Below are positions 1 to 9,061 of a stretch of DNA of 58,520 nt, in pieces. A program made the position numbers and the translations under genes. Below the pieces are notes generated by a model that was given only the letters and a program-made list of their open reading frames with translations, made no database searches and was not told where the DNA came from. How positions within the stretch are numbered: the stretch's first letter is position 1; every line of letters starts with the position of its first letter. This DNA comes from UBA7236 sp035439505 (lineage in GTDB: Bacteria > Bacteroidota > Bacteroidia > Chitinophagales > BACL12), in assembly GCA_035439505.1 (NCBI GenBank), contig DAORKJ010000016.1:1-58520 (forward strand). Direction: 5' to 3'.

Positions 1-34
1 AAATAAAAAAGCCTTCCGTGATTTCGGAAGGCTT
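1..34 (-). terminator. Rho-independent terminator of gldJ
   Basis: Positions 9-34 form a perfect 10-bp stem (AAGCCTTCCG with its complement) around a 6-nt loop. Read on the minus strand the stem is followed by a T-rich run (positions 1-10). It starts about 20 nt beyond the gldJ stop codon at 56-58, so it ends the minus-strand transcript. Confidence 0.85.
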
Positions 35-55
35 AGTATATGTTTTACCAACACA

Positions 56-1579
56 TCAGAACTTATTCATGTTCCTGTTGGTCTTATTCATTTTTTGTTG
101 TTTTTTAGTTTTCTTGAAGTTGTTACCACCTTTAGTTTCGTTATCAACGTCACCACCAAGGCGAATCATACAACAACGGAAACCAATAGTACAAGTAGAT
201 TTATCTTCTTCAAGATAACGACGTGAACCAGGTGAACACCAGAAAGCTTCATCAGCCCAGCTACCACCTTTATATACACGAGCATTATCGCTAATCAAAG
301 TTGTTTTACCATAATCGTAAGTAACATAAGAAGTTGAGTCACCATCGAGGTAATCTACAACATAACCTTTTTTATAGTTACGACGGTTAACAGCTTCCTC
401 GTCTTTCACAGGGCGATAACGAATGCGACCTAATGAGTCAAGTAAAGGATAATTATCTTCATCCAAATCGCGAACCTGATATTCGTTACCACGATAAGGG
501 TTTAAGTCTTCCATATCGAAATAAGTATTAGGACGATAAACGTCGGCAACCCATTCGTTCACGTTTCCGGCCATATTATATAAACCGTAATCGTTAGGCA
601 TAAATGAATAAACAGGCGCAGTAATAATAGAGTTATCGTTTAATTTGCCGGCAATACCCGCATAGTCACCTCGACCGCGTTTGTAGTTCGCCAACATTTT
701 ACCCTGAGCCCATTTTTCTTTTGATGAAGGTTCACGAAGTGATGTTCCATCCCATGGATAAATCCTTCTGTCAGTAATCATCTCATTACCCGTAACGCGG
801 TTACCTACTAAACCAAGAGCGGCAAATTCCCACTCAGCTTCAGTTGGCAGGCGGTAGTCAGGTAAAAGCACACCGTCTTCCATACGCACATAACGTCCCA
901 TTTTAGGGTCCGCAGCGTAAGGGCTATAGTCTTTTTTACCTTTTTTGATACCGGTAGTATATTGTTGAGATAAGTATGTTTCAGAAGTGAAGTTATCTTC
1001 GCCGGTTCCCATTGTATTAGGAGTGATATATTTATTTTCGGCAAGGATCATTTCGTTTACGCGATCGCCTCTCCATTTACAGAACTCTGTAGCCTGTAAC
1101 CATGAAACACCCACAACAGGGTAGTTTTGGTATGATGGGTGACGGAAATAATATTGCACATACGGTTCGTTGAACGCCAATTCTTCGCGCCAAACGAGTG
1201 TATCAGGCAATGAGTTTTTGATTACCTCAGGAAAATCAGGAAACTGTTTAGTTACCCAATAAACATATTCGCGGTAGTGGAGATTTGAAATCTCAGTTTC
1301 GTCCATGTAGAAGGAAGAAACAGTCACACGACGAGGAATGTTGTTGTATTCGAAGGTAACGTCCTGCTCGGTAACACCTTGAGTTACGGTACCACCCTGA
1401 ACTAACACGAGGTTAGGTCCGGTAGCCTGCCCATCATACTTGTGAGCCTCAAAGCCTCCCCATTTGGTGTCGTTATACTTGAAATTGGTAACCGACGACC
1501 TTTTTTTACAGGAAGCAGAAAACGATACAACTAAAACTGCAATTGCCAGGAGCATTACAGGATGCAGATTTCTTTTCAT
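56..1579 (-). CDS. gldJ: Gliding motility / T9SS lipoprotein GldJ
   Basis: The 507-residue protein starts with a lipoprotein signal peptide ending at a cysteine (SFSASC, about residue 24), so it is expected to be membrane-anchored. The rest is a formylglycine-generating-enzyme-like (SUMF1) fold: the NNIPRRVTVSSFYMDETE segment near residues 79-96, RLPTEAEWEFAA in the middle, and the NMAGNVNEWVAD and GGSWADEAFWCSPGSRR blocks. GldK and GldJ share this fold. The RRVTVSSFYMDETE region, the overall length and the neighbourhood (porU and porV next door, as in Flavobacterium) point to GldJ, which stabilises other Gld proteins and is needed for gliding and type IX secretion. The tail is rich in K, N and Q. 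It lies 53 nt downstream of the PorP-like gene on the same strand and also has its own -7 box. Confidence 0.9.
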   Translation of the reverse strand: MKRNLHPVMLLAIAVLVVSFSASCKKRSSVTNFKYNDTKWGGFEAHKYDGQATGPNLVLVQGGTVTQGVTEQDVTFEYNNIPRRVTVSSFYMDETEISNLHYREYVYWVTKQFPDFPEVIKNSLPDTLVWREELAFNEPYVQYYFRHPSYQNYPVVGVSWLQATEFCKWRGDRVNEMILAENKYITPNTMGTGEDNFTSETYLSQQYTTGIKKGKKDYSPYAADPKMGRYVRMEDGVLLPDYRLPTEAEWEFAALGLVGNRVTGNEMITDRRIYPWDGTSLREPSSKEKWAQGKMLANYKRGRGDYAGIAGKLNDNSIITAPVYSFMPNDYGLYNMAGNVNEWVADVYRPNTYFDMEDLNPYRGNEYQVRDLDEDNYPLLDSLGRIRYRPVKDEEAVNRRNYKKGYVVDYLDGDSTSYVTYDYGKTTLISDNARVYKGGSWADEAFWCSPGSRRYLEEDKSTCTIGFRCCMIRLGGDVDNETKGGNNFKKTKKQQKMNKTNRNMNKF

Positions 1580-1606
1580 ACTTTAATCTATTTTACAGAG
1601 TTAACG

Positions 1607-1614
1607 CAAATGTA
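1607..1614 (-). promoter_or_regulatory. Candidate -7 box of gldJ
   Basis: On the minus strand this reads TACATTTG, matching the Bacteroidota -7 element TAnnTTTG, 28 nt upstream of the gldJ start. No clear -33 TTG lies at the ideal distance. It suggests gldJ can be transcribed independently of the upstream PorP-like gene. Confidence 0.45.
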
Positions 1615-1632
1615 TAAAACTTATTTTTACAT

Positions 1633-2510
1633 TCATAAAATGGAAGGGCAATCCAGCATACTTTTTTGACTATTCTTTTTACTTCTGCCCTCATTGTCCT
1701 TAAAAGTCAACATTAATGACACCTCATGCGACCCTCCAGACAGCCCTGCCAAAGGCCCTACACTGATGTCGTAACTATAAGCAAACTTGAGCATCCCTTT
1801 GCTCAAACCTGCGAGGAAAACAACGTCGCTAAGGTTAGAAGTATTGTGTTTGACGGCAAATCCGCCTAAAACAATGCTTTTTTTAACATAAGCTCCCGTT
1901 TGAAGCTGACTAAATCCCTTTTGAGTGGTGAAGAGGAGGTAGGGATTAAACACCAAATCGTCCTTTCTTTCTCCCCCAAAAAATATCCCCGCCTGTCCCG
2001 AAAACGCCATTGGCAATTCACTTGACGGGTTGTTATAAAAGCTTACTTTTGGTGTAGTTACGTGTGCTGCGGACATTCCGACATACAATTTATCGCTGTA
2101 GAGCACAGCTCCTGCACCAAAGTCGACAAAATCGGTGGTTAAACTGCCTGGAAACGGCTCCCCTGTTGGGTTAGGGTTACCAAAAATATCGTTAAAGCCG
2201 TACANNNNNNNNNNNNNNNNNNNNNNNNNNNNNNNNNNNNNNNNNNNNNNNNNNNNNNNNNNNNNNNNNNNNNNNNNNNNNNNNNNNNNNNNNNNNNNNN
2301 NNNNGCAAATGCAGGGTTGTAATTTGTTTCTGCAGCATGCCAGTGCCCATATTTTAAATCCTGAGCCTGAACCTGTTGCGATTTGATACTGAACAAAATC
2401 GTAAAACAGGTGGTTATCACCCATAATGGTATTAATCCCGAAAATGACGGAATAATGGCAATATTCTTATGATATTTGCGTTTAAGTGGCAACTTTAACC
2501 TTAGTTTCAA
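1633..2510 (-). CDS. PorP/SprF family T9SS outer membrane protein (interrupted by gap)
   Basis: The two halves sit in different frames on either side of the 100-N gap. The N-terminal half (2510 to 2305) has a signal-peptide-like stretch ending in QQVQAQ, then DLKYGHWHAAETNYNPAF, the family hallmark in which PorP/SprF proteins begin with a 'xNPAF' motif. The C-terminal half (2204 to 1633) has the typical barrel sequence (VDFGAGAVLYSDKLYVGMSAAH, FAVKHNTSNLSDVVFLAGL, KFAYSYDISVGPLAGLSGGSHEVSLML). It is one gene, and the frame change arises because the N run is not the true gap length. The first residue is uncertain: no in-frame ATG is available, only TTG at 2510 or a GTG nearer the hydrophobic core. 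It is divergent from porU and upstream of gldJ. Members bind the gliding/T9SS apparatus at the outer membrane; the exact partner is unknown. Confidence 0.8.
2205..2304. other. Assembly gap (100 N) inside the PorP-like gene
   Basis: A run of exactly 100 N, the usual placeholder for unknown length. The flanks do not duplicate each other, unlike three other gaps here, so sequence is really missing. To join the two coding halves in frame the true length must be 2 modulo 3. Confidence 0.95.
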
Positions 2511-2524
2511 ATCCTAAATCAGCG

Positions 2525-5500
2525 ATGAAAATGTTTCGCAAACAACTCTATGTTATTTTTTCAACTGCAATGTTAACGTGTTTATCGTCGACTACAGTAT
2601 TGGCAGGTGAACAAATTTCGGTGGATCGAACACTCAATTGGTCAGCACAAACACGAACATTTACTACCGAAAGTCAATTTAGCGGTGAATCATTTCATTT
2701 TGATGGAGCAGCTTTTAATTTTAATAATACCACCGTTTTACCTGAATACGGAGAGTCGTTTTCCATAACCAGCACGGCATCAATTCAGGTGCGCATAGAA
2801 AATGCAGTTTATGAACCTGTTACAACTATTGGCGGTAAATTAATTGAAAGTATTAAGCCACAATTGAGCAATCAAATAGATTTAAAATATCAAGTTGGTT
2901 TTGCACAAAAAGCACCGCAATTAGATGTGTATTTTGTTCCAATGCGTGTAAATGCTTCAACCGGTAAAATTGAAAAATTAATTCAATTTACTTTAGTCAT
3001 TACCACCTCCGGAAATATTAGTTATAAAACAACAGATGAAGATGAATTTGGCGATGGTTCGGTATTAGCAACAGGTTCATGGTATAAAGTGAGTGTTGTT
3101 AGAGAAGGAATATTTAAAATAGACCGTAATTGGTTAAACAGTAATGGTATTAGCGGAACAGTTTCATTCGACAATTTTGGTGTATTTGGCAATGGTGGTG
3201 GCATGTTACCGGAAAGTAATGCCGCATTCCGATATGATGATTTACAAGAAAATGCTATTTATAAAAAAGATGTAAATGGCAATGGTTTATTTGATGACGG
3301 CGATTATATTTATTTCTTTGGCCAAGCGCCACATCGCTGGAATTATAATGAAGCTACAAATAAATTTACGCATGCCAATAATTTGTATAGCGACCAAACT
3401 TATTATTTTATTACGCCGGATGCAGGAAGTGGTAAATATATGACCGACAAAGCGTCTGAAGCCACCGAAAATATCAGTACATCCTCCTACGATTATTTAA
3501 CTTTTTTTGACACCGATAAAATCAATTTATTAAATTCAGGAAGAAAGTGGTATGCCGAAGTAATTGATATTTATAATCCCAACCGTTCATACAATTTTGT
3601 TATGCCCGGTTTAATAACATCAGAAATTGTAAATATCCGAGCAAGCGCCGCAGGTTCAAGCCTTACGGGAAGCACTATTCTAAAAATGGATGCCAATGGA
3701 ATCAGCTTGCCAACTAATATTATTGTATCAGAATTAGTGGAAGGGTTTAATGAAACATTTGCTTACGAAAGTGCTATTGAAACAGGTTTTACATCTACAT
3801 CAGAAAATATAACAATTGGCGTTGAATTTTCAGGCGCATCGGTGAATACAACATGGATGAATTATATCGAATTATTAGGCAGAGCAAATTTAAAACACAA
3901 TAATGCACAATTATATTTTAGAGATAGCAGAACTCGTGCTGATGGCAATATCACGAAATATATTTTAGATGCAGATAATGATATTAAAATTTGGGATGTA
4001 ACAAACCAAATAAATGTTCAAAATCAATTATTTGTTGAAGAAGGCGGAGATATTATTTTCCGTGCTTCATCTGATACATTGCGCAATTTTATCGCCTTTA
4101 CCGATGCTGATGTTTTTTCAAGTTCATCGATAATATTTGTAGAAAAAATTGCCAATCAAAATATTCATGGTATTACCACTCAACCTGATTATGTTATTGT
4201 AACACATCCAGCATTTCTTTCAGAAGCACGTCGTTTAGCAGGATTTCATCATGACACACAAGGTCTTGATACTATGGTAGTGAGTATTTATGATGTTTAC
4301 AACGAATTTTCATCAGGCGCACAAGACATCTCTGCAATTCGCGATATGATGCGTATGTTTTATGAACGCGCGGGTGCCGATGCTACTAAAATGCCAAGGT
4401 ATTTATTATTATTTGGTGATGCTTCATTTGATTACCGCTACTTAGCTTTTGATGAAGAAAAAAACACATTGAAAATTCCTAATTACGAAAGTGTTGAATC
4501 ATTATCGCGAGGTGTGTCATATGGCACTGATGATTTTTTTGGCTTCCTTGACCCAACAGAAGGTGACAATATTGAAGATACTGCCGAAAAATTAGATATA
4601 GGCGTGGGAAGATTACCGGTAATGACAGCAGAAGAGGCTACACAAATGGTAGATAAAATTATCCATTATAAATCAGAAGAAAGTTTAGGCAGTTGGCGAA
4701 ATGGATTGTGTTTTTTAGCAGATGATGAGGATTATAATCAGCATATGAAAGATGCCGATTTATTAGCAACTACATTAAAAAACGATTATCCTGTTTACAA
4801 TATTGATAAAATATATTTTGATGCTTACCAACAAATTCCGGGTGCAGGCGGAGAGCGTTATCCGGAAGTTGAAACCAGCATTAATACAAAAATGTATTCC
4901 GGTAGTTTTATTATGAATTACCTTGGCCATGGCAACGAACAAAACTGGGCGCAGGAACGAGTATTATCTGTAGATGATATTAATAGCTGGGAAAATTATG
5001 ATAAACTTCCATTGTTTATTACAGCAACATGTTCATTTTCGAGGTACGACAATCCCGATTTGCGCTCTGCCGGTGAACTCGTTTTATTAAATCCTACAGG
5101 TGGTGGGATTGCATTGGTAACAACCGTGCGTTTGGTAATTTCATCAGGTAATTATGATTTAAATAAAAATTTATTAAATCAATTATTTGTTAAAACCGAT
5201 GGCCAATATCCTGCCCTAGGCGATGCCGTTAAAAAAGGTAAAAATGCAGTAACAACCGGTGCTACTAATAATCGTAAATTTATTTTATTGGGTGACCCTG
5301 CATTGGTTTTAAATTATCCGAAATATAATGTGCAGACAAAAACGGTAAATGGTTACGATGTAAATGTGTATGTTGATACACTGAAGGCATTAAGCAAAGT
5401 GACTATCACCGGTGAAGTGACTGATGAAAGCGGCGTTAAATTATCAGATTTTAATGGCACTGTTTACCCAGCAGTTTATGACAAACCGGTAACAATTAAT

Positions 5501-6433
5501 ACTTTAATTAATGACCCGACTGCGAGTGGTGTTGGAGGTTGGGGACCAAGTCAGGAATTTGATTTCGAATTACAAAAAAATGCACTTTATAAAGGTAAAG
5601 CCAGTGTAGTGAATGGCGATTTTGCATTTACATTTATTGTTCCAAAAGATATTTCTTACAATTATGGTTCAGGTAAATTGAGTTATTATGCTGAAAATGG
5701 TGAAGAAGATGCCAATGGGTATAGTGCAAGTGTAATAATTGGCGGAACTGCCGATAATGCACCTGAAGATTTAGACGGCCCTGAAGTGAATGTGTTTATG
5801 AATGATGAAACTTTTGTTTTTGGTGGACTAACTGATGAAAATCCGGTATTGCTGATAAAACTCAACGATAATTCCGGTATCAATGCTTTAGGTAATGCCG
5901 TTGGTCACGATATAACAGCAACGTTGGATGAAGACCAGCAAACCCTGATAAAACTCAATGATTATTACGAATCGGACCTCGATGAATACCAAAGTGGTGT
6001 GGTAGCTTATCCTTTGAGTGGCATAGCAGAGGGAAGACATACAGTTGCGGTTAAAGCCTGGGATGTTTACAATAACTCCGGCGACGGGTATACTGAATTT
6101 GTGGTAGCAGAAACCGCAGACCTTGCCTTGAGCCATGTTTTAAACTACCCCAATCCATTTACAACCAACACCACTTTTTGGTTTGAACATAACCGCCCCG
6201 GTGACGTTTTGGATGTTAAAGTGGAGATTTTTACCGTGAGCGGAAAACGCATCAAAACCATACAGCAGCAGGTTTCTACCGATGGTTACCGGGTAGATGA
6301 CATCAGTTGGGACGGCTTAGATGAATACGGCGATGCTATAGGTAAGGGTGTTTATGTTTACAAGCTCACCGTGAAGGCTGCCAGCGACAATTCAAAGGCA
6401 AATGAATTTCAAAAACTGGTTATACTAAAATGA
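2525..6433 (+). CDS. porU: T9SS C-terminal signal peptidase PorU
   Basis: This is the sortase-like gingipain-family (C25) protease that removes the C-terminal sorting domain of T9SS cargo and attaches it at the cell surface. The 1302-residue protein has a signal peptide (MKMFRKQLYVIFSTAML...VLAGEQ), an N-terminal beta region, and a C25 domain with the catalytic pair visible as GHGNEQNW (His802) and TATCSFSRYDNP (Cys836). A C-terminal beta domain contains YPNPFTTNTTFWFEHN and KGVYVYKLTVKA, like T9SS sorting domains. An upstream in-frame ATG at 2486 would precede the signal peptide by 13 residues; 2525 (or 2531) fits better. Only about 14 nt separate this start from the divergent PorP-like start, so each promoter must lie inside the other gene. 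porV follows 61 nt downstream. Confidence 0.93.
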   Translation: MKMFRKQLYVIFSTAMLTCLSSTTVLAGEQISVDRTLNWSAQTRTFTTESQFSGESFHFDGAAFNFNNTTVLPEYGESFSITSTASIQVRIENAVYEPVTTIGGKLIESIKPQLSNQIDLKYQVGFAQKAPQLDVYFVPMRVNASTGKIEKLIQFTLVITTSGNISYKTTDEDEFGDGSVLATGSWYKVSVVREGIFKIDRNWLNSNGISGTVSFDNFGVFGNGGGMLPESNAAFRYDDLQENAIYKKDVNGNGLFDDGDYIYFFGQAPHRWNYNEATNKFTHANNLYSDQTYYFITPDAGSGKYMTDKASEATENISTSSYDYLTFFDTDKINLLNSGRKWYAEVIDIYNPNRSYNFVMPGLITSEIVNIRASAAGSSLTGSTILKMDANGISLPTNIIVSELVEGFNETFAYESAIETGFTSTSENITIGVEFSGASVNTTWMNYIELLGRANLKHNNAQLYFRDSRTRADGNITKYILDADNDIKIWDVTNQINVQNQLFVEEGGDIIFRASSDTLRNFIAFTDADVFSSSSIIFVEKIANQNIHGITTQPDYVIVTHPAFLSEARRLAGFHHDTQGLDTMVVSIYDVYNEFSSGAQDISAIRDMMRMFYERAGADATKMPRYLLLFGDASFDYRYLAFDEEKNTLKIPNYESVESLSRGVSYGTDDFFGFLDPTEGDNIEDTAEKLDIGVGRLPVMTAEEATQMVDKIIHYKSEESLGSWRNGLCFLADDEDYNQHMKDADLLATTLKNDYPVYNIDKIYFDAYQQIPGAGGERYPEVETSINTKMYSGSFIMNYLGHGNEQNWAQERVLSVDDINSWENYDKLPLFITATCSFSRYDNPDLRSAGELVLLNPTGGGIALVTTVRLVISSGNYDLNKNLLNQLFVKTDGQYPALGDAVKKGKNAVTTGATNNRKFILLGDPALVLNYPKYNVQTKTVNGYDVNVYVDTLKALSKVTITGEVTDESGVKLSDFNGTVYPAVYDKPVTINTLINDPTASGVGGWGPSQEFDFELQKNALYKGKASVVNGDFAFTFIVPKDISYNYGSGKLSYYAENGEEDANGYSASVIIGGTADNAPEDLDGPEVNVFMNDETFVFGGLTDENPVLLIKLNDNSGINALGNAVGHDITATLDEDQQTLIKLNDYYESDLDEYQSGVVAYPLSGIAEGRHTVAVKAWDVYNNSGDGYTEFVVAETADLALSHVLNYPNPFTTNTTFWFEHNRPGDVLDVKVEIFTVSGKRIKTIQQQVSTDGYRVDDISWDGLDEYGDAIGKGVYVYKLTVKAASDNSKANEFQKLVILK

Positions 6434-6459
6434 TGTTGCTAAACGTTATAGATAATTGT

Positions 6460-6467
6460 TATTTTTG
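6460..6467 (+). promoter_or_regulatory. Candidate porV promoter (-7 box)
   Basis: TATTTTTG fits TAnnTTTG. A TTG at 6436-6438 lies 21 nt upstream as a possible -33 element. The box is 27 nt before the porV start at 6495, so porV can be expressed apart from porU. Confidence 0.5.
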
Positions 6468-6494
6468 CAAACCCTAGACTTTAGAAGATTATAT

Positions 6495-7709
6495 ATGCGG
6501 AATTTTATGAAATTTACCTGGATGGTTGTTGCGGTAATTGCAGTTTCAACCTCATCAAAAGCACAGCTCTCCATCGGCAATACCGGTGACGAATACCTTA
6601 ACACGGTTACTACAGCAGTTCCTTTCTTACGCATTACTCCTGACGCACGTTCAGGCGGTATGGCTGATGTGGGTATTGCAATTACACCTGATGCTAACTC
6701 TATTTTTTGGAATGCCTCTAAAATTGTTTTTATTGATGATGCACATCCAACAGGCATATCACTTACTTATACCCCATGGCTTAAAAATCTGGTAAATGAT
6801 ATTTACCTGGCTTACTTAAACGGATATTGGAAAGTAGACGAATTGTCAGCAGTAAGTGCTTCTCTTCGTTATTTCTCATTAGGTAATATCACATTTACCG
6901 ATGCTTCCGGAAACGTTTTACAAGATTTTCGTCCTAATGAATTTGCATTCGATTTTGCTTATTCACGTAAATTAGCCGATAACCTTTCTGCAGGTCTCGA
7001 TTTAAAATATATTTATTCTAACCTTGCAACCGGTCAGGTTGTAAATGGTGTAGAAATTAAACCTGCTCGTGGTGTTGCTGCGGACTTTTCGATGTTTTAT
7101 ACCAATCAATTCGATACAGGTGATAAAGATTCTGAAATTGGTATCGGTTTAAATATTTCTAATATCGGAAATAAAGTAACTTACACTTCCAGTATCGAAA
7201 AAGATTTTATTCCAACTAACCTTGGTATTGGTGCTGCCTATGGCATCCACTTCGATAGTTATAATAAACTTACTTTCGCTTTAGACTTAAATAAATTATT
7301 AGTTCCAACACCTGATAGCGCAGACAGCAACCCACAAAACGGTATTCTTGACTTCAAAGAACAAAGTATGGTAAGTGGTATGTTGAGTTCATTTGGTGAT
7401 GCACCAAACGGTATCAGCGAAGAATTACACGAAATTATTTATTCTGCCGGTGTTGAATATTGGTATGATGAAAAATTTGCTGTGCGTTCAGGATATTTTT
7501 ATGAGCATGCAACAAAAGGTGGCCGTCAATTCTTTACTGTTGGTTTAGGATTACGTTACAATGTATTTGGATTAGATTTCTCTTATTTAGTACCTACAAG
7601 CAGCAATCAAAACCCATTGGATAATACCTTGCGTTTTACTTTGCAGTTTAACCTTGATGCTTTAGGCAATGAAGGTGGCGGCGGAGAAGATGCCGGATCT
7701 GACGGATAA
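6495..7709 (+). CDS. porV: T9SS outer membrane shuttle protein PorV
   Basis: PorV is the outer-membrane barrel that collects cargo from the SprA translocon and delivers it to PorU. The 404-residue protein has a signal peptide ending SSKAQ and the family start EYLNTVTTAVPFLRITPDARSGGMADVGIA, which resembles FadL-type barrels. Further barrel strands follow (YFSLGNITFTDASGNVLQDF, KYIYSN, SGYFYEHATKGGRQFFTVGLGLRYN), and a short acidic and glycine-rich tail (GGGGEDAGSDG) ends it. The start at 6495 directly precedes the signal peptide; the in-frame ATG at 6456 would add 13 residues and overlap the -7 box. A terminator follows, separating it from a close paralogue. Confidence 0.92.
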   Translation: MRNFMKFTWMVVAVIAVSTSSKAQLSIGNTGDEYLNTVTTAVPFLRITPDARSGGMADVGIAITPDANSIFWNASKIVFIDDAHPTGISLTYTPWLKNLVNDIYLAYLNGYWKVDELSAVSASLRYFSLGNITFTDASGNVLQDFRPNEFAFDFAYSRKLADNLSAGLDLKYIYSNLATGQVVNGVEIKPARGVAADFSMFYTNQFDTGDKDSEIGIGLNISNIGNKVTYTSSIEKDFIPTNLGIGAAYGIHFDSYNKLTFALDLNKLLVPTPDSADSNPQNGILDFKEQSMVSGMLSSFGDAPNGISEELHEIIYSAGVEYWYDEKFAVRSGYFYEHATKGGRQFFTVGLGLRYNVFGLDFSYLVPTSSNQNPLDNTLRFTLQFNLDALGNEGGGGEDAGSDG

Positions 7710-7732
7710 TTATAATAATTAATATATTATTT

Positions 7733-7762
7733 AAAAGACGACCTAAGTGTCGTCTTTTTTTT
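7733..7762 (+). terminator. Rho-independent terminator after porV
   Basis: A perfect 10-bp stem (AAAAGACGAC and its complement) with a 6-nt loop runs into eight T residues. It is 23 nt past the porV stop and separates porV from its paralogue. Confidence 0.88.
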
Positions 7763-7816
7763 ATGCCTATTGGCAATAAAATAATGTCCCTACCGTTAAA
7801 TAATTAAACTTCCTAC

Positions 7817-8977
7817 ATGCAAATTTCACGTGCCTTCGTAAACGCAATTTTTGTGTTATCAATCTGCCATCAGACTAAAGCTCAAACACCTCCGGCAGTT
7901 CCAGCTGATGAATATATAAATATTACAACAACAGCAATACCATTTCTTCTAATGTCTACAGATGCTCGTTCTTCGTCGTTAGGTAATTGTGGTATAGCAA
8001 CAAGTCCTGATCCATCGGCTATTTTTTACAATTCGGCCAAATTAGCTTTTATTCCAAACGAAAATCCTTTTGGTTTAACAGTAAATTATACACCTTGGTT
8101 AAGTCAATTAGTAAATGATATGTATTTAGCTAATTTAAGTGCATTTATAAAAACAGATAGTATGCAGGTTATTAGTGTTGGTTTTAGGTATTTTTCATTG
8201 GGCAATTTAACTTTTACTTCAGCCACCGGAAATGTATTACAAGAATTCCAACCGCATGAATTATCTGCTGATATGGCTTATTCGCGAAAACTTTCACAAC
8301 ATTTTTCGTTAGGGTTGGCATTGAAATACATTTACTCTAATGTGAATACAATTACAAATGCTCCGGTTAATGAAATAAAACCAATTCATTCAATTGCAGG
8401 TGATATTTCGATATATCATGAAAAACAAATTAATGAAAAAATAGAAATTGCTATGGGTGCTGCAATTAGCAATATAGGTCCGAAAATATTTTATTCAAAC
8501 ACGATAAATAAAGATTATTTACCTACCAATTTAGGAGTTGGCGCCAAAGTAAAACTTGATGTTAATGCGAAAAACACTTTAGCCTTAACAGCAGAATTTA
8601 ACAAACTGTTAGTCCCAACGCCAAGTAATGAAGATAACTCCCCTGCCAATGCCATTCCCGATTTTCAGGAATACTCTGCTATTGAAGGCATATTTGTTTC
8701 ATTTGCAGATGCACCCAATGAACTGGAAGAGGAATTAAATGAAATTAATATTGGAACAGGCCTTGAATATATTTATAACAATTTGATTGCTTTGCGCGGT
8801 GGTTATTTTTATGAGGACGATTCCAAAGGTGGAAGACAAATGTGGACTGCGGGAGTGGGCGTTCACTTTTCATCATTTAATATAGACTTGGGTTATCAAA
8901 ATTCAACCAACCAACATCTGGCCAATACAAATGCCACATTTAGTATGAGCTTGCAGGTGCTTTTGCATAAAAGTTGA
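7817..8977 (+). CDS. Second PorV-like outer membrane protein
   Basis: This 386-residue protein is a clear paralogue of the preceding PorV. It has the same N-terminal block (DEYINITTTAIPFLLMSTDARSSS), then NYTPWLSQLVNDMYLANLSAF, RYFSLGNLTFTSATGNVLQEFQPHE, KYIYSN, LVPTPSNED and GGYFYEDDSKGGRQMWTAGVGVHF, all aligned collinearly with PorV. The signal peptide ends near HQTKAQ. It lacks the acidic C-terminal tail of the first copy. The close sequence and adjacency indicate a tandem duplication followed by divergence. It may serve a subset of cargo or replace PorV under other conditions; PorQ and PorP-like roles are less likely given the sequence. A terminator lies between the copies, so this one needs its own promoter, which I could not identify. 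Confidence 0.85.
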   Translation: MQISRAFVNAIFVLSICHQTKAQTPPAVPADEYINITTTAIPFLLMSTDARSSSLGNCGIATSPDPSAIFYNSAKLAFIPNENPFGLTVNYTPWLSQLVNDMYLANLSAFIKTDSMQVISVGFRYFSLGNLTFTSATGNVLQEFQPHELSADMAYSRKLSQHFSLGLALKYIYSNVNTITNAPVNEIKPIHSIAGDISIYHEKQINEKIEIAMGAAISNIGPKIFYSNTINKDYLPTNLGVGAKVKLDVNAKNTLALTAEFNKLLVPTPSNEDNSPANAIPDFQEYSAIEGIFVSFADAPNELEEELNEINIGTGLEYIYNNLIALRGGYFYEDDSKGGRQMWTAGVGVHFSSFNIDLGYQNSTNQHLANTNATFSMSLQVLLHKS

Positions 8978-9061
8978 TAAAATTCACCAGTCTACCCAAC
9001 CTTTTCATTTTTACCTTCGTGTTTAGGTTTAATTCATATTAATCCAATTCAACTTTTAACA

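Noticed and set aside
56..1579. GldK instead of GldJ
   Set aside because: Both are SUMF1-type lipoproteins, but the RRVTVSSFYMDETE segment and the porU/porV neighbourhood fit GldJ; no gldLMN genes follow as they would for GldK.
1633..2424. ATG start at 2424 for the PorP-like gene
   Set aside because: This frame before the gap reads as unrelated sequence; the signal peptide and NPAF motif are in the other frame.
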